Source: Anaerocolumna sp. | GTDB lineage: Bacteria; Bacillota; Clostridia; Lachnospirales; Lachnospiraceae | Direction of reading: 5' to 3' | Assembly: GCA_029239975.1 (NCBI GenBank) | Contig: JARBTX010000005.1 | Span: 1 to 64,000, forward strand | Length of the DNA stretch: 64,000 bases | In this document: piece after piece, positions 52,724 to 62,368 of the stretch | Layout: every line of letters starts with the position of its first letter | Position numbering within the stretch: position 1 is the stretch's first letter | Notes under the pieces: generated by a model | Told to the model about the DNA's origin: nothing | The model's database searches: none | The model's input: only the letters and a program-made list of their open reading frames with translations | Translations under genes and position numbers: made by a program

Positions 52724-53443
52724 TTATAATAATCTTTTCAAAAAAGCATCTACTTTTTTTCGGAAAATTTTTGAGTTACTTTGTGATAAGGGAATCACTG
52801 TACCATCCACAAGAAATACATCATAACCTTTGATATAGTCTACTTGCAATAAATTTACTGCAAAGCTCTTATGGGGGACTGCAAAATTATAGATCTCCAT
52901 TCGTTTAGCAATATTTGATATTTTCTCACTTGGGAGCCATATAATCTCACCTGTATTAGTATGTAATGCAACTTTCCGATTGGTATATTCAAAATAAAGT
53001 ATTTCCTTTACTTTAAAGGTTTTCACTCCTTCTCTAAAAGAAAACTTTATTTCTTGAATGTCTTCATCGTGTGGTTCAGAATAATGAATGACTTCATCCA
53101 TAATGTGAAAGATTGCTTCTTTGCTAATTGGTTTATCAATGTAATCAAACGCGTGAACAGAAAAGGCAATATTTCTATATTCAGAATAACCGGTAACATA
53201 TACAATTTTTACTGATGTATCAGATTTTCTTATTTCTTTTGCTATTTCAAGTCCATTCATTCCAACCATATCAATATCAAGGAAAATCACATGAAAAACT
53301 TTTTTACAAGATACCAGCAATTTTCCATTGGTATACATCGTGGTCTGTATCCTTATTTTTTTGTTTTCTGAATATTCCTTAATAAAATCTCTTAAAGCTT
53401 CAACACATGTTTTATCATCATCACAGATGGCTATTTTAAGCAT
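52724..53443 (-). CDS. agrA: AgrA-like LytTR response regulator
   Basis: The 239-residue protein has a receiver domain (about 1-125) with acidic residues Asp8-Asp9-Asp10, phosphorylation site Asp56 (FLDIDM), a threonine near VYVTGYS and a KP motif at DYIDKPIS. A LytTR DNA-binding domain follows (about 135-239; FEYTNRKVALHT, VPHKSFAVNL). Such regulators bind direct repeats and activate. The start is the ATG at 53443, after AAAGGGG; the frame is open 45 bases further without a suitable site. It is the first gene of the kinase-regulator unit. Confidence 0.87.
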   Translation of the reverse strand: MLKIAICDDDKTCVEALRDFIKEYSENKKIRIQTTMYTNGKLLVSCKKVFHVIFLDIDMVGMNGLEIAKEIRKSDTSVKIVYVTGYSEYRNIAFSVHAFDYIDKPISKEAIFHIMDEVIHYSEPHDEDIQEIKFSFREGVKTFKVKEILYFEYTNRKVALHTNTGEIIWLPSEKISNIAKRMEIYNFAVPHKSFAVNLLQVDYIKGYDVFLVDGTVIPLSQSNSKIFRKKVDAFLKRLL

Positions 53444-53510
53444 ACAAGGAAACCCCTTTCCGCATTTTCTATCCACCTTATCCCTCATTTAAGATGGATA
53501 TACTAAAATA

Positions 53511-53538
53511 ATTATACAACATTTCCTTATTTTTACAA
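53511..53538 (-). promoter_or_regulatory. Predicted promoter of the agrA-agrC unit
   Basis: On the minus strand TTGTAA (53533-53538) and TATAAT (53511-53516) are 16 bases apart. Confidence 0.65.
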
Positions 53539-53545
53539 TCTTTTA

Positions 53546-53575
53546 TGTCTAAAACATGGTTATACTTGTCTAAAT
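53546..53575 (-). promoter_or_regulatory. LytTR-type direct repeat upstream of agrA
   Basis: ATTTAGACA (53567-53575) and TTTTAGACA (53546-53554) are direct repeats with 21-bp period, and the second ends 7 bases before the -35. This suits positive autoregulation by the AgrA-like protein. Confidence 0.65.
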
Positions 53576-53602
53576 TACAGTTTCATAAACAAAAAATGGC
53601 CT

Positions 53603-53653
53603 GTTGCATTTATATAAAGCATTTGTACGGGCAAATACTCTATATGAAGCAAC
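53603..53653 (-). terminator. Terminator of the fatty-acid synthesis operon
   Basis: GTTGC..TATATAAAG and CTCTATATGAAGCAAC pair with a bulge and enclose ATTTG / CAAAT. On the minus strand CATTTTTTG follows. It lies 93 bases past the accA stop. Confidence 0.55.
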
Positions 53654-53745
53654 AAACCTAGCAATTTAACACTTATTTTATATCTGTTTTATCTATATCT
53701 TTATTTAAACTTATGTTTAACTTTTTTAGTCTTGTATTTTATAAA

Positions 53746-54537
53746 TTACATGTTACGGAATCTTTCATAGCGTTCGGCAACTATTTGATCTTTGGTTTTT
53801 GTTTTATAACGGTTAATAAAGTCAACAATTTCTGCTCGAAGGTTACAAGCCACTGAATCCATATTATCCAAACAAAGGGTTTCTTCTTCTGGTACTACTT
53901 GCTCTATAATATTCATATTCTTTAGATCATTTGCTGTTATTTTCATTACTTCCGCAGCTTCATTGGCTCTTTTACTATCTTTCCAAAGAATAGATGCAAA
54001 ACCTTCTGGTGAAAGAACGGAATACGTAGCATTTTCTAGCATCCATACTTCATTGGCAACACCAAGTGCTAGTGCACCACCACTGCCACCTTCACCTATA
54101 ACAATGGATAAAATAGGTACCTTTATGCCTGACATTTCAAACAGATTTCTGGCTATTGCTTCCCCTTGACCACGCTCTTCTGCTTCAATGCCACAAAAGG
54201 CGCCAGGCGTATCAATAAAGCATATAATAGGTCGGTTAAATTTTTCAGCCTGCTTCATAAGTCTTAACGCTTTACGATATCCATCTGGATTTGGCATGCC
54301 ATAGTTTCTTTTCATGTTTTGCTTCATATTACGACCTTTTTGTTGGCCAATTACTGTTACACTGATATCATCGATAGATGCCAAACCAGCTACTATTGCC
54401 CCATCATCGCGACAAACTCTATCACCATGTAACTCCATGAATCTACTAAAGATAGAACTGATAAAATCTAAACTTGTTGGTCTTTCGTTTCCACGAGCTA
54501 TTTGAACTCTTTCCCATGCAGTTAATTCTATTGCCAT
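53746..54537 (-). CDS. accA: Acetyl-CoA carboxylase carboxyltransferase subunit α
   Basis: The 263-residue protein matches Acc[37 protein letters not shown] for the CoA/carboxybiotin pocket, and [13 protein letters not shown]. With AccD it moves the carboxyl group from biotin to acetyl-CoA to give malonyl-CoA. It lacks the long N- and C-terminal extensions of the E. coli protein, as in many Firmicutes. The start is the ATG at 54537, 8 bases after AGGAG; an ATG 21 bases earlier overlaps the accD stop and has no ribosome site. It is the last gene of the operon. Confidence 0.94.
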   Translation of the reverse strand: MAIELTAWERVQIARGNERPTSLDFISSIFSRFMELHGDRVCRDDGAIVAGLASIDDISVTVIGQQKGRNMKQNMKRNYGMPNPDGYRKALRLMKQAEKFNRPIICFIDTPGAFCGIEAEERGQGEAIARNLFEMSGIKVPILSIVIGEGGSGGALALGVANEVWMLENATYSVLSPEGFASILWKDSKRANEAAEVMKITANDLKNMNIIEQVVPEEETLCLDNMDSVACNLRAEIVDFINRYKTKTKDQIVAERYERFRNM

Positions 54538-54557
54538 TTTACCGTCTCCTATCTTCA

Positions 54558-55424
54558 TTAACTTTTTAAAATTATTGATAATGTATATTTCATTTTATTT
54601 CGTTCTACTATTTTATCAACAAAGCCATGTTCTAATAAGAATTCAGCTCGTTGAAATCCTTCTGGAAGTCGTTGTCCAATTGTTTGTTCAATTACCCTTG
54701 GACCAGCAAATCCAACCAAAGCTCCAGGTTCAGCTAAGATAATGTCACCTAGCATTGCAAAACTGGCCATTACACCACCAGTTGTTGGATCTGTTAGAAC
54801 AGATACGTACAATAAACCGGCTTCATCGTGTTTTTTTATGGCCTGTGATGTTTTTGCCATTTGCATTAAGGATACAATACCTTCTTGCATTCTAGCTCCG
54901 CCAGAACAACAGAATAAAATAACAGGTAATTTACTCTCTGTGGCTTTTTCAATCATTCTAGTAATTTTTTCACCCACTACTTTACCCATACTTCCCATAA
55001 GGAAGTTTGATGCCATAACGCCAATTGCAACAGGAGTATCATCAATTTTACCTTCACCAGTGATAACCGCTTCATCTAAATTTGTAACAACTTTCATATG
55101 CTCTAATTTTAGTTTATAGCCAGGAAAATTAAGTGGATCACTGACTGGAAGTTCAGAATCCCATTCGATAAAACTTCCTTTATCCAAAACCATGCTAAGT
55201 CTTGTTCTTGGACTGATACGAAAATAATTTCCGCAGTTAGGACATGTAAAATAGTTGGATATTACATCATCGGTATATATAATCTCGTTACATTTCTCAC
55301 ATTTTTGAAATAATCCATCAGGAATCTGAGCAGCATCCAGAGATTCTTTAATTTTCCCACTAAGTTGGACTTGCTTTTTATCAGCGGGTGAACAGGAATT
55401 TTTTTTGAATGTTTCTTTTAACAT
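54558..55424 (-). CDS. accD: Acetyl-CoA carboxylase carboxyltransferase subunit β
   Basis: The 288-residue protein has the N-terminal zinc ribbon CxxC-x15-CxxC (CEKC and CPNC) seen in AccD. The crotonase-like core follows with [25 protein letters not shown] and [21 protein letters not shown]. It forms the α2β2 carboxyltransferase with AccA encoded next. The start is the ATG 5 bases after GGAGG; an ATG 12 bases earlier overlaps that site. The C-terminus ends soon after [11 protein letters not shown], typical length for clostridia. Confidence 0.95.
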   Translation of the reverse strand: MLKETFKKNSCSPADKKQVQLSGKIKESLDAAQIPDGLFQKCEKCNEIIYTDDVISNYFTCPNCGNYFRISPRTRLSMVLDKGSFIEWDSELPVSDPLNFPGYKLKLEHMKVVTNLDEAVITGEGKIDDTPVAIGVMASNFLMGSMGKVVGEKITRMIEKATESKLPVILFCCSGGARMQEGIVSLMQMAKTSQAIKKHDEAGLLYVSVLTDPTTGGVMASFAMLGDIILAEPGALVGFAGPRVIEQTIGQRLPEGFQRAEFLLEHGFVDKIVERNKMKYTLSIILKS

Positions 55425-55476
55425 CTTAACCTCCATTTGCCTAACAACTACTTTAGTAGCTTTGGATATAAATCAA

Positions 55477-56835
55477 TTACTCATTATTTTTAGGTTCTGC
55501 AAGAATTCTCTCGACAAATCCTGTATCAATATTACCTTTGATAAAATCATTATGGTTAATGATTTTGTACTGAAAATCGATATTGGTATCTATACCTTCG
55601 ATAACAAGCTCACCTAAAACACCGCGCATTTTTTGAATAGCTAATTCACGGTTGGAATCGTGTACCATAAGTTTAACAACTAAAGAGTCATAATTTGCTG
55701 GTATGCGATATCCTGCAAATAACGCAGAATCAATACGTACTCCGTTTCCACCTGGAAAATGCAAAGCTGTAACTAACCCAGGAGATGGCATAAAATTCTT
55801 TGCTGGATTCTCTGCATTAATTCTACATTCAATGGAGTGTCCTGTAATTTTTACATCCTCTTGTGTGATGTTTAATTTCTCACCATTGGCTACTCTAATC
55901 TGTTCACGAATTAAATCAATTCCGGTTACCATTTCAGTAACACCATGTTCTACTTGAATTCTTGTATTCATTTCTATAAAATAAAAATTATTATCTTGAT
56001 CTAATATAAATTCAATGGTTCCAGCATTGCAATAATTAGCTGCTTTTGCAGCACTGATTGCTGTTTCACCCATTTTCTTTCTTAATTCATCATCAATTGC
56101 AAAAGATGGGGATTCTTCTATCATCTTTTGATGACGTCTTTGTATGGAACAATCTCTTTCTCCAAGGTGAATTACATTACCATAATTGTCAGCAAGTATT
56201 TGAAATTCAATGTGTTTAGCACTTTTAATATATTTTTCAATATACATTGTGTCATCACCAAAAGAATTTTTTGCTTCTCTACTTGCTGTTTCAAATTGGT
56301 TAATAAAATCTTCACCTGATTCAACAATTCTCATCCCTTTGCCACCGCCACCAGCAGAGGCCTTAATCATGACTGGATATCCCATCTCATCTGCTAATTT
56401 CTTAGCATAATCAGCTTGAAATACGGGCTCTTTAGTACCAGGAACTACAGGTACGCCTGCATCCATCATGGTTTTTCTAGCTTCCGACTTATTACCCATT
56501 TTATCAATAACTTCAGCGCTTGGTCCGATAAAAGTGATATTACACTTTTTACATAATGCTGCAAACTTACTATTTTCAGATAAGAATCCAAATCCAGGAT
56601 GGATGGCATCTGCTCCGGTAGCAAGTGTTGCACTAAGTATACGATCCATTCTTAAGTAACTATCTTTTGAAGACGCTGGTCCAATACATACTGTTTCATC
56701 AGCTAACTGTGCATGTAGGGCGTCTTTATCTATATCAGAGCATATAGCTACGGTGTTAATGCCCATTTCTCTACATGCACGGATGATTCGAACAGCAATC
56801 TCACCACGATTCGCTATTAATACTTTTTTTATCAT
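55477..56835 (-). CDS. accC: Biotin carboxylase
   Basis: The 452-residue protein is the ATP-grasp biotin carboxylase subunit. It starts with KKVLIANRGEIAVRIIRAC, has the glycine-rich ATP loop KASAGGGGKGMRIV near 162, QRRHQKMIEESPS and the FIEMNTRIQVEHGVTEMVTG catalytic segment. The family's biotin-site motif ECRINAE follows. It carboxylates the biotin on AccB with bicarbonate and ATP. It lies between fabZ and accD. GGGAG precedes the ATG. Confidence 0.96.
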   Translation of the reverse strand: MIKKVLIANRGEIAVRIIRACREMGINTVAICSDIDKDALHAQLADETVCIGPASSKDSYLRMDRILSATLATGADAIHPGFGFLSENSKFAALCKKCNITFIGPSAEVIDKMGNKSEARKTMMDAGVPVVPGTKEPVFQADYAKKLADEMGYPVMIKASAGGGGKGMRIVESGEDFINQFETASREAKNSFGDDTMYIEKYIKSAKHIEFQILADNYGNVIHLGERDCSIQRRHQKMIEESPSFAIDDELRKKMGETAISAAKAANYCNAGTIEFILDQDNNFYFIEMNTRIQVEHGVTEMVTGIDLIREQIRVANGEKLNITQEDVKITGHSIECRINAENPAKNFMPSPGLVTALHFPGGNGVRIDSALFAGYRIPANYDSLVVKLMVHDSNRELAIQKMRGVLGELVIEGIDTNIDFQYKIINHNDFIKGNIDTGFVERILAEPKNNE

Positions 56836-56918
56836 TACGGGCTCCCATCTGCCTGCATATCACCTATAAGTTATACAAGCTTTTGTCATTTCAGGAACTT
56901 CTAACCTAGTTCCAAATT

Positions 56919-57341
56919 TTAACCAATAACAAAGGTTAGCTCAGCTTCCGCATAAATCTTATCTCCATCATATGCTTTTGCATTTGCTACTCCTACATTG
57001 CCTTTTTGTTTTACCAATTCAACTTCTAACGTTAAAACATCACCTGGTACTATTTTGTTACGAAATCTTGCTTTATTGATTCCCCCAAAATAAGAATTTT
57101 TTCCCTTATTTTCTTCTAGTGATAGGCAAATTACTGCACCCACTTGAGCTAGTGCCTCGATAACTAAAACACCTGGAACAACAGGTTCATCCGGAAAATG
57201 CCCAGCAAAATAAGGTTCATTATAGGATACGCATTTACGTCCAACTGCTCGCTTACCAGGGATTAGTTCTTCAATTCGGTCTATTAGTAAAAAGGGACTT
57301 CTCTGCGGAATTATTTTCTTTATATCATTAATATTTAACAT
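56919..57341 (-). CDS. fabZ: 3-hydroxyacyl-ACP dehydratase FabZ
   Basis: The 140-residue hot-dog-fold protein has the catalytic His48 in GHFPDEPVVPGVL and Glu62 in VIEALAQ. It removes water from 3-hydroxyacyl-ACP to give trans-2-enoyl-ACP. No fabM or fabA partner is seen here, so how double bonds are made is open. The start is the ATG at 57341, 5 bases after GGAGG; a TTG 12 bases earlier overlaps that site. It lies between accB and accC, a common clostridial order. Confidence 0.95.
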   Translation of the reverse strand: MLNINDIKKIIPQRSPFLLIDRIEELIPGKRAVGRKCVSYNEPYFAGHFPDEPVVPGVLVIEALAQVGAVICLSLEENKGKNSYFGGINKARFRNKIVPGDVLTLEVELVKQKGNVGVANAKAYDGDKIYAEAELTFVIG

Positions 57342-57421
57342 TTTATCCTCCAAATCGCATATCTAAATATATAATTTGATATGCCATAAATCCTATATCA
57401 GGGTACTATTTTTACAATACA

Positions 57422-57856
57422 TTAAAGTGGTCTTATGCTAACTAGCGTTTGACCGTATTCTACCATATCTTTGTTTTTCACTAAGATTGCTTCTACAACG
57501 CCATCGTATTCAGATTCAATTTCATTCATTAACTTCATGGCTTCCACAATTCCAATTACTTGCCCTTTCTTCACTGTGTCACCCACAGAAATAAAAGGTT
57601 CACTATCTTCTGATTTAGCACAATAGAAAGTACCAACCATAGGAGAAGTTATGGTAAGATTATTTGTTTTTGCATTTTCTTTTACCATGTTTGTATCAAC
57701 ATAAACATGACTAGTTTTTATCTCTGGCGCTTCACTATATACTACATTTCGATTTATCTCTAGTGTAAGACTGCTATCACCTTCTACGTATCTAAAAGAA
57801 GTTAGAGCAGAATCGGATACGGTTTGAATTAGTTTTATAATATTTTCCATTTCCAT
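57422..57856 (-). CDS. accB: Biotin carboxyl carrier protein
   Basis: The 144-residue protein has a variable linker and a C-terminal biotinyl domain (about 68-144). The biotin-bearing lysine is Lys108 in VEAMKLMNE, and the thumb region around FYCAKSEDSEPF is present. It carries CO2 from AccC to AccA-AccD. It starts 14 bases after fabF. GGAGG lies 10 bases before the ATG. Confidence 0.95.
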   Translation of the reverse strand: MEMENIIKLIQTVSDSALTSFRYVEGDSSLTLEINRNVVYSEAPEIKTSHVYVDTNMVKENAKTNNLTITSPMVGTFYCAKSEDSEPFISVGDTVKKGQVIGIVEAMKLMNEIESEYDGVVEAILVKNKDMVEYGQTLVSIRPL

Positions 57857-57870
57857 TGTTTATTCGCCTC

Positions 57871-59106
57871 CTAGCCAATATATTTTTTCACTAATAAACT
57901 TCCATTATGTCCACCAAAGCCAAGAGAATTACTAATTGCATAATTCACTTCCTTATTAGCCTCTGGAGTCTTTGTATAATTTAAGTCTAACTCTTCATCT
58001 GGTATTTCATAACCAACAGTAGCATGAATATAGTTTTCCATAACGGATTTTACACAGGTAATAAATTCAACTGCTCCGGCAGCACCTAATAAATGCCCTG
58101 TCATAGATTTAGTTGAGTTTACATTTAAATTATACGCATGATCTTTAAATGCCATCTTTATGGATCTAGTTTCAAATAAATCGTTATGATGAGTACTTGT
58201 TCCGTGAGCATTTACATAATTTACATCTTCTGGTTTGATACCAGCTTCATTGATTGCAAATAACATTGCTCTAGCAGCTCCTTCGCCGTCTTCAGATGGA
58301 CTAGTGATATGGTAAGCATCACAAGTTGCACCATAACCAACTAATTCCGCAAGGATATTTGCTCCTCTTGCAATTGCATGTTCATATGATTCTAAGACTA
58401 CAACACCTGCGCCTTCACCCATAACAAATCCACTTCTCTCTTTATCGAATGGAATGGACGCTCTTTTAGGGTCTGTTTCTGTAGTCATTGCAGTTAATGC
58501 AGAAAAACCTGCAATTCCAAGTGGTGTGATAGCAGCTTCTGTTCCACCAGCTACCATAACATCTGCTTCATTACATTGAATATAACGGTATGCATCACCA
58601 ATGGAATGGGTACCAGTAGCACAAGCTGTTACGATATTGGTACATTTTCCTTTTAAACCAAAAGCAAGAGCAACATTACCAGCTGCCATATTGGAAATCA
58701 TAGTTGGTACAAGTAATGTAGCGATTCTCTTTGGTCCTTTTTCTAAAAGCTTTGCGTGTTCTCTTTCAATCGCTTGTAAACTTCCAATACCAGAACCTAC
58801 TGATACACCAATTCTTGTTACATCTTCTTTTTCAAGGTCTAATTTAGCATCTTTAATCGCTTGACCTGCAGCTGCTACAGCAAACTGACAGAAGGATTCC
58901 ATTCTTTTTGCTGCTTTTGCATCCATAAAATCTGCTGGATTAAAATTTTCTACTTGAGCTGCTAATTTTACTTTATATTCTGTTGTATCAAAATACGTAA
59001 TTGGCTTAAAATTTGTTTTTTGCTCTTTAATACTATTCCAAAAAGTATCTATATCATTTCCAATTGGGGAAATAATGCCCATTCCTGTAATAACTACTCT
59101 CTTCAT
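57871..59106 (-). CDS. fabF: 3-oxoacyl-ACP synthase II
   Basis: The 411-residue condensing enzyme has the Cys-His-His triad: Cys162 in TACATGTH, a histidine in NAHGTSTHHND and one in KSMTGHLLGA. It elongates acyl-ACP with malonyl-ACP. FabH, which starts chains, is not encoded in this window. The start is the ATG 5 bases after GGAGG; an ATG 12 bases earlier overlaps that site. A 174-base gap with hairpins separates it from fabG. Confidence 0.96.
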   Translation of the reverse strand: MKRVVITGMGIISPIGNDIDTFWNSIKEQKTNFKPITYFDTTEYKVKLAAQVENFNPADFMDAKAAKRMESFCQFAVAAAGQAIKDAKLDLEKEDVTRIGVSVGSGIGSLQAIEREHAKLLEKGPKRIATLLVPTMISNMAAGNVALAFGLKGKCTNIVTACATGTHSIGDAYRYIQCNEADVMVAGGTEAAITPLGIAGFSALTAMTTETDPKRASIPFDKERSGFVMGEGAGVVVLESYEHAIARGANILAELVGYGATCDAYHITSPSEDGEGAARAMLFAINEAGIKPEDVNYVNAHGTSTHHNDLFETRSIKMAFKDHAYNLNVNSTKSMTGHLLGAAGAVEFITCVKSVMENYIHATVGYEIPDEELDLNYTKTPEANKEVNYAISNSLGFGGHNGSLLVKKYIG

Positions 59107-59280
59107 ATAATCCTCCATTCTAAAAGAACACTGTATATCCCAGCGTCAATACAATTTCTCACAATGGAAACGTAATACACTTCCATTATGGAAAATCTTG
59201 ATTTTAACACTATCTAATCTTCGTCTAACTCATATCATTATGAGTCAGTTTCTTTATATAATAAAAGCTCTATGATGAAA

Positions 59281-60024
59281 TTATATTCCCATTCCACCAT
59301 CAATCTGTATTGTCTGTCCTGTGATGTATGAAGCTTTATCAGAAGCTAAGAACGCTGCCATTTCAGCAATATCTTCTACTTCACCTAATCTTTTTAATGG
59401 TATCAATTCAGTAACCTTTTCTTTTAATTCATCTTTTAATACAGCTGTCATATCAGTATTAATGTAGCCAGGCGCAATTGCATTCACAGTAATTCCTCTA
59501 GATCCTAGTTCTTTTGCCAAGGATTTCGTCATGCCAATAACCCCTGCTTTTGCTGCACTATAATTTACTTGACCTACGTTTCCAATTACCCCTGATATGG
59601 AAGAGATATTAATAATTCTTCCACCTTTTTGTTTCAACATAATGCGAGATGCTTGTTTAAGACAATTGAATACACCTTTTAAATTTGTATCTATTACTGC
59701 ATCAAATTCTTCATCTGTCATTTTTAATATCAAATTGTCTCTTGTAATGCCTGCGTTATTTACTAATATATCTATTTTTCCTAATTCTTTTATTATATCA
59801 GCAAACATATTTTTTACTGCAGTAGAATCAGCAACATCAGCTTGATATGCTATGGCTGTTCCACCATTTTGTTTTATTTCATTTACTACTTCTTCCGCTT
59901 TTTCTTTTGATCCACAGTAGTTTACTACTACAATAGCTCCATACTTTGATAGGGAAAGAGCAATTGATCTTCCTATACCTCTGCTAGCACCAGTTACGAT
60001 AGCCACTTTATTATTAAGCATCAT
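59281..60024 (-). CDS. fabG: 3-oxoacyl-ACP reductase
   Basis: The 247-residue short-chain dehydrogenase has the cofactor loop [10 protein letters not shown] at 11-20, NNAG at 89-92 and the catalytic residues Ser142, Tyr155 and Lys159 (NYSAAKAG). It reduces 3-oxoacyl-ACP with NADPH. Its first ATG shares a base with the fabD stop (TAATG); a second ATG follows at once and is slightly better spaced from GGAGG, so the real start may be 60021. Family and context agree fully. Confidence 0.95.
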   Translation of the reverse strand: MMLNNKVAIVTGASRGIGRSIALSLSKYGAIVVVNYCGSKEKAEEVVNEIKQNGGTAIAYQADVADSTAVKNMFADIIKELGKIDILVNNAGITRDNLILKMTDEEFDAVIDTNLKGVFNCLKQASRIMLKQKGGRIINISSISGVIGNVGQVNYSAAKAGVIGMTKSLAKELGSRGITVNAIAPGYINTDMTAVLKDELKEKVTELIPLKRLGEVEDIAEMAAFLASDKASYITGQTIQIDGGMGI

Positions 60025-60941
60025 TACACCTCCTGTAATTTATCCAAATCTTCAACTTTTTCTATATTAAGAACTTTTAAAGATTTATCTATCTTTTTCA
60101 CAAATGCAGATAGTGTTTTTCCTGGACCTATTTCAATGAAGGTATCTACTCCTAAAGCTATCATAGTTTCTACACTTTGCTGCCATTTTACAGATGAATA
60201 TACCTGTTTGGCTAATAGATCTCTTATATTAACTTTTTGATTAATAGATTCAGCTGTTACGTTAGCAATATAAGGTACCACTGGATCTGTTATATTAATA
60301 TCCTTCAAGGATTCATACAACTTTTCGCCAGCTTCTTGTAACATTGGTGAATGAAATGGCCCACTAACATTGAGCTTAATTACTCTTTTAGCTCCAAGTT
60401 TTGTAAGCGTCTCACTAGCATGATCAACTGCCTTTGCTTCCCCTGAGATAACTACCTGACCTGGGCAATTATAATTAGCGATAATTACAACACCTTCTGT
60501 TTCTTCACATACTTTTTCAATCACTTCATTATCCATACCAAGAACAGCTGCCATTGCGCCCGCACCTGGTTGCACAGCTTCTTGCATTAACAGTCCACGA
60601 GTACGTACTATTTTTATACCTTCATCAAAACTCATAACACCACTTGCAATCATAGCTGGGTATTCACCCAGACTTAAGCCTGCACATATATCTGGTTTGA
60701 TGCCTAACTTTTGTACCTGTGTTAATAATGCAACACAAGTTGTAACCATAGCAATTTGTGTATATTCTGTAATGTTTATTTTATCATTCTCCTGAAAAAT
60801 GAGCTCAGTCATATTAATATTTAAAATATCAGAAGCTTTATCAAAAATTTCTTTTGACTCTTCAAACTTCTCGTAAAAATCTTTACCCATTCCGATATAT
60901 TGAGCTCCTTGCCCAGGAAATATGAATGCGATTTTTCCCAT
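60024..60941 (-). CDS. fabD: Malonyl-CoA:ACP transacylase
   Basis: The 305-residue protein has [14 protein letters not shown] at the start, the nucleophile Ser90 in GLSLGEYPA and the catalytic histidine in SGPFHSPML. It loads malonyl groups on ACP. The start is the ATG 6 bases after GGAG; an ATG 12 bases earlier overlaps that site. The gene overlaps fabG by one base and follows fabK. Confidence 0.96.
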   Translation of the reverse strand: MGKIAFIFPGQGAQYIGMGKDFYEKFEESKEIFDKASDILNINMTELIFQENDKINITEYTQIAMVTTCVALLTQVQKLGIKPDICAGLSLGEYPAMIASGVMSFDEGIKIVRTRGLLMQEAVQPGAGAMAAVLGMDNEVIEKVCEETEGVVIIANYNCPGQVVISGEAKAVDHASETLTKLGAKRVIKLNVSGPFHSPMLQEAGEKLYESLKDINITDPVVPYIANVTAESINQKVNIRDLLAKQVYSSVKWQQSVETMIALGVDTFIEIGPGKTLSAFVKKIDKSLKVLNIEKVEDLDKLQEV

Positions 60942-61064
60942 GTTAATCTCCATTCTGCCGCAACAACGTAAATTTTACACAAGCATAAATTAACTGTGTA
61001 ACTTCCCTTTATGGTTACAGGCATCACTACGTTGTCACGTTAATTTGCGAAACATTTGAGCGTA

Positions 61065-61988
61065 TTATAGTCTCATTAATTTATCAGCTTCTGTTACAAT
61101 TTCAGTAATAATCTCTTTACATGATTGTTGTTTTGATATAAGTCCAGCAATCTGACCTGCCATAATGGAACCTTCACTCATATCACCTTCCATAACAGCT
61201 TTTCTTAATGAACCAAGCGTTAATAATTCTAACTCCTCAAAACTCTTTCCTTCTTTTTCAAGTTTTAAGTAATTTCTAGTCATATTGTTTCGGATGGAAC
61301 GTACTGGATGACCTGTAGAACGACCTGTTACAGTTGAATCAATATCTTTTGAGTCAATGATTCTTTTCTTATAGTTTTCATGTACAATTGATTCATGTGA
61401 AACAACGAATCTTGTTCCGATTTGCCCTGCTTCTGCACCTAACATAAATACTGCTGCAAGACCTCTACCATCTCCAATACCACCAGCTGCAATAACTGGA
61501 ATAGAAACAGCGTCAACTATTTGTGGAATTAAGGTCATTGTTGTTAATTCTCCAATATGTCCACCAGCTTCACAACCTTCTGCAACAACTGCATCAGCCC
61601 CGTACTTCTCCATTCTCTTTGCAAGTGCTACTGATGCGACCACAGGAATGATTATAATTCCTGCTTCCTTCCACATTGATATGTAGCTTTCTGGATTTCC
61701 TGCTCCTGTTGTAACTACGGGAACCTTTTCTTCTACTACTAACTTTGCTATTTCCGAAGCATGTGGACTTAATAACATAATATTTACACCAAATGGTTTA
61801 TCTGTTAGTTCTTTTGCTTTTCTTATTTCTTCTCGTATAACTTCAGCAGGAGCATTTCCTGCTGCAATTATACCAAGACCACCAGCGTTTGACACGGCTG
61901 CAGCCAAATGATGCTCTGCAACCCAAGCCATACCACCTTGCACGATGGGATATTCTATTTTTAACAAATCACATATCCTAGTCTTCAT
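61065..61988 (-). CDS. fabK: Enoyl-ACP reductase II (FMN-dependent)
   Basis: The 307-residue protein is an FMN-binding barrel of the FabK/nitronate-monooxygenase family. It has IVQGGMAWVAEH at the start, AEGCEAGGHIGE in the middle and PVIAAGGIGDGRG for FMN phosphate binding. Between acpP and fabD it must be the enoyl reductase that completes each elongation round. FabI is absent here, and FabK is insensitive to triclosan (family knowledge). GGGG precedes the ATG. Confidence 0.94.
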   Translation of the reverse strand: MKTRICDLLKIEYPIVQGGMAWVAEHHLAAAVSNAGGLGIIAAGNAPAEVIREEIRKAKELTDKPFGVNIMLLSPHASEIAKLVVEEKVPVVTTGAGNPESYISMWKEAGIIIIPVVASVALAKRMEKYGADAVVAEGCEAGGHIGELTTMTLIPQIVDAVSIPVIAAGGIGDGRGLAAVFMLGAEAGQIGTRFVVSHESIVHENYKKRIIDSKDIDSTVTGRSTGHPVRSIRNNMTRNYLKLEKEGKSFEELELLTLGSLRKAVMEGDMSEGSIMAGQIAGLISKQQSCKEIITEIVTEADKLMRL

Positions 61989-62005
61989 AATGGTTCCCCT
62001 TTATA

Positions 62006-62236
62006 TTATTCAACACCTTTTTCTTTCAAATAATTAATTACATCATCAACTGTTGCAATACTGTTTAAATCTTCAGACGGAATCTCAACATCGAAATCTT
62101 CTTCTAGAGCCATTACTAACTCGAATAAATCTAGTGAATCAGCTCCTAAATCATCTTTAAAAGAAGAGCTTTCTGTAATTTCGCTTTCATCTACGTTTAA
62201 TTGTTCTGCTATGATTCCTTTGATTTTTTCTAACAT
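62006..62236 (-). CDS. acpP: Acyl carrier protein
   Basis: The 76-residue acidic protein carries the phosphopantetheine site Ser34 in [16 protein letters not shown]. Its length and four-helix pattern are standard. It is the first gene of the fatty-acid operon, 17 bases before fabK, with GGAG ahead of its ATG. Confidence 0.97.
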   Translation of the reverse strand: MLEKIKGIIAEQLNVDESEITESSSFKDDLGADSLDLFELVMALEEDFDVEIPSEDLNSIATVDDVINYLKEKGVE

Positions 62237-62291
62237 GTCTTTAATCTCCTTAATTGTATAATTTTTTATATTATTTATTATGTTCCAAAAT

Positions 62292-62310
62292 AATGAAATT
62301 TTATTTCATT
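62292..62310. promoter_or_regulatory. Palindrome upstream of the fatty-acid operon (possible operator)
   Basis: AATGAAAT and ATTTCATT form an 8+3+8 palindrome 56 bases before acpP. It does not match the FapR or FabT boxes that I know. No regulator gene lies beside it. Confidence 0.4.
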
Positions 62311-62368
62311 TTAGCAACAAATAATATTATTTCCATTATTTGAATTTAATTCTAATCTATTGAATAAC

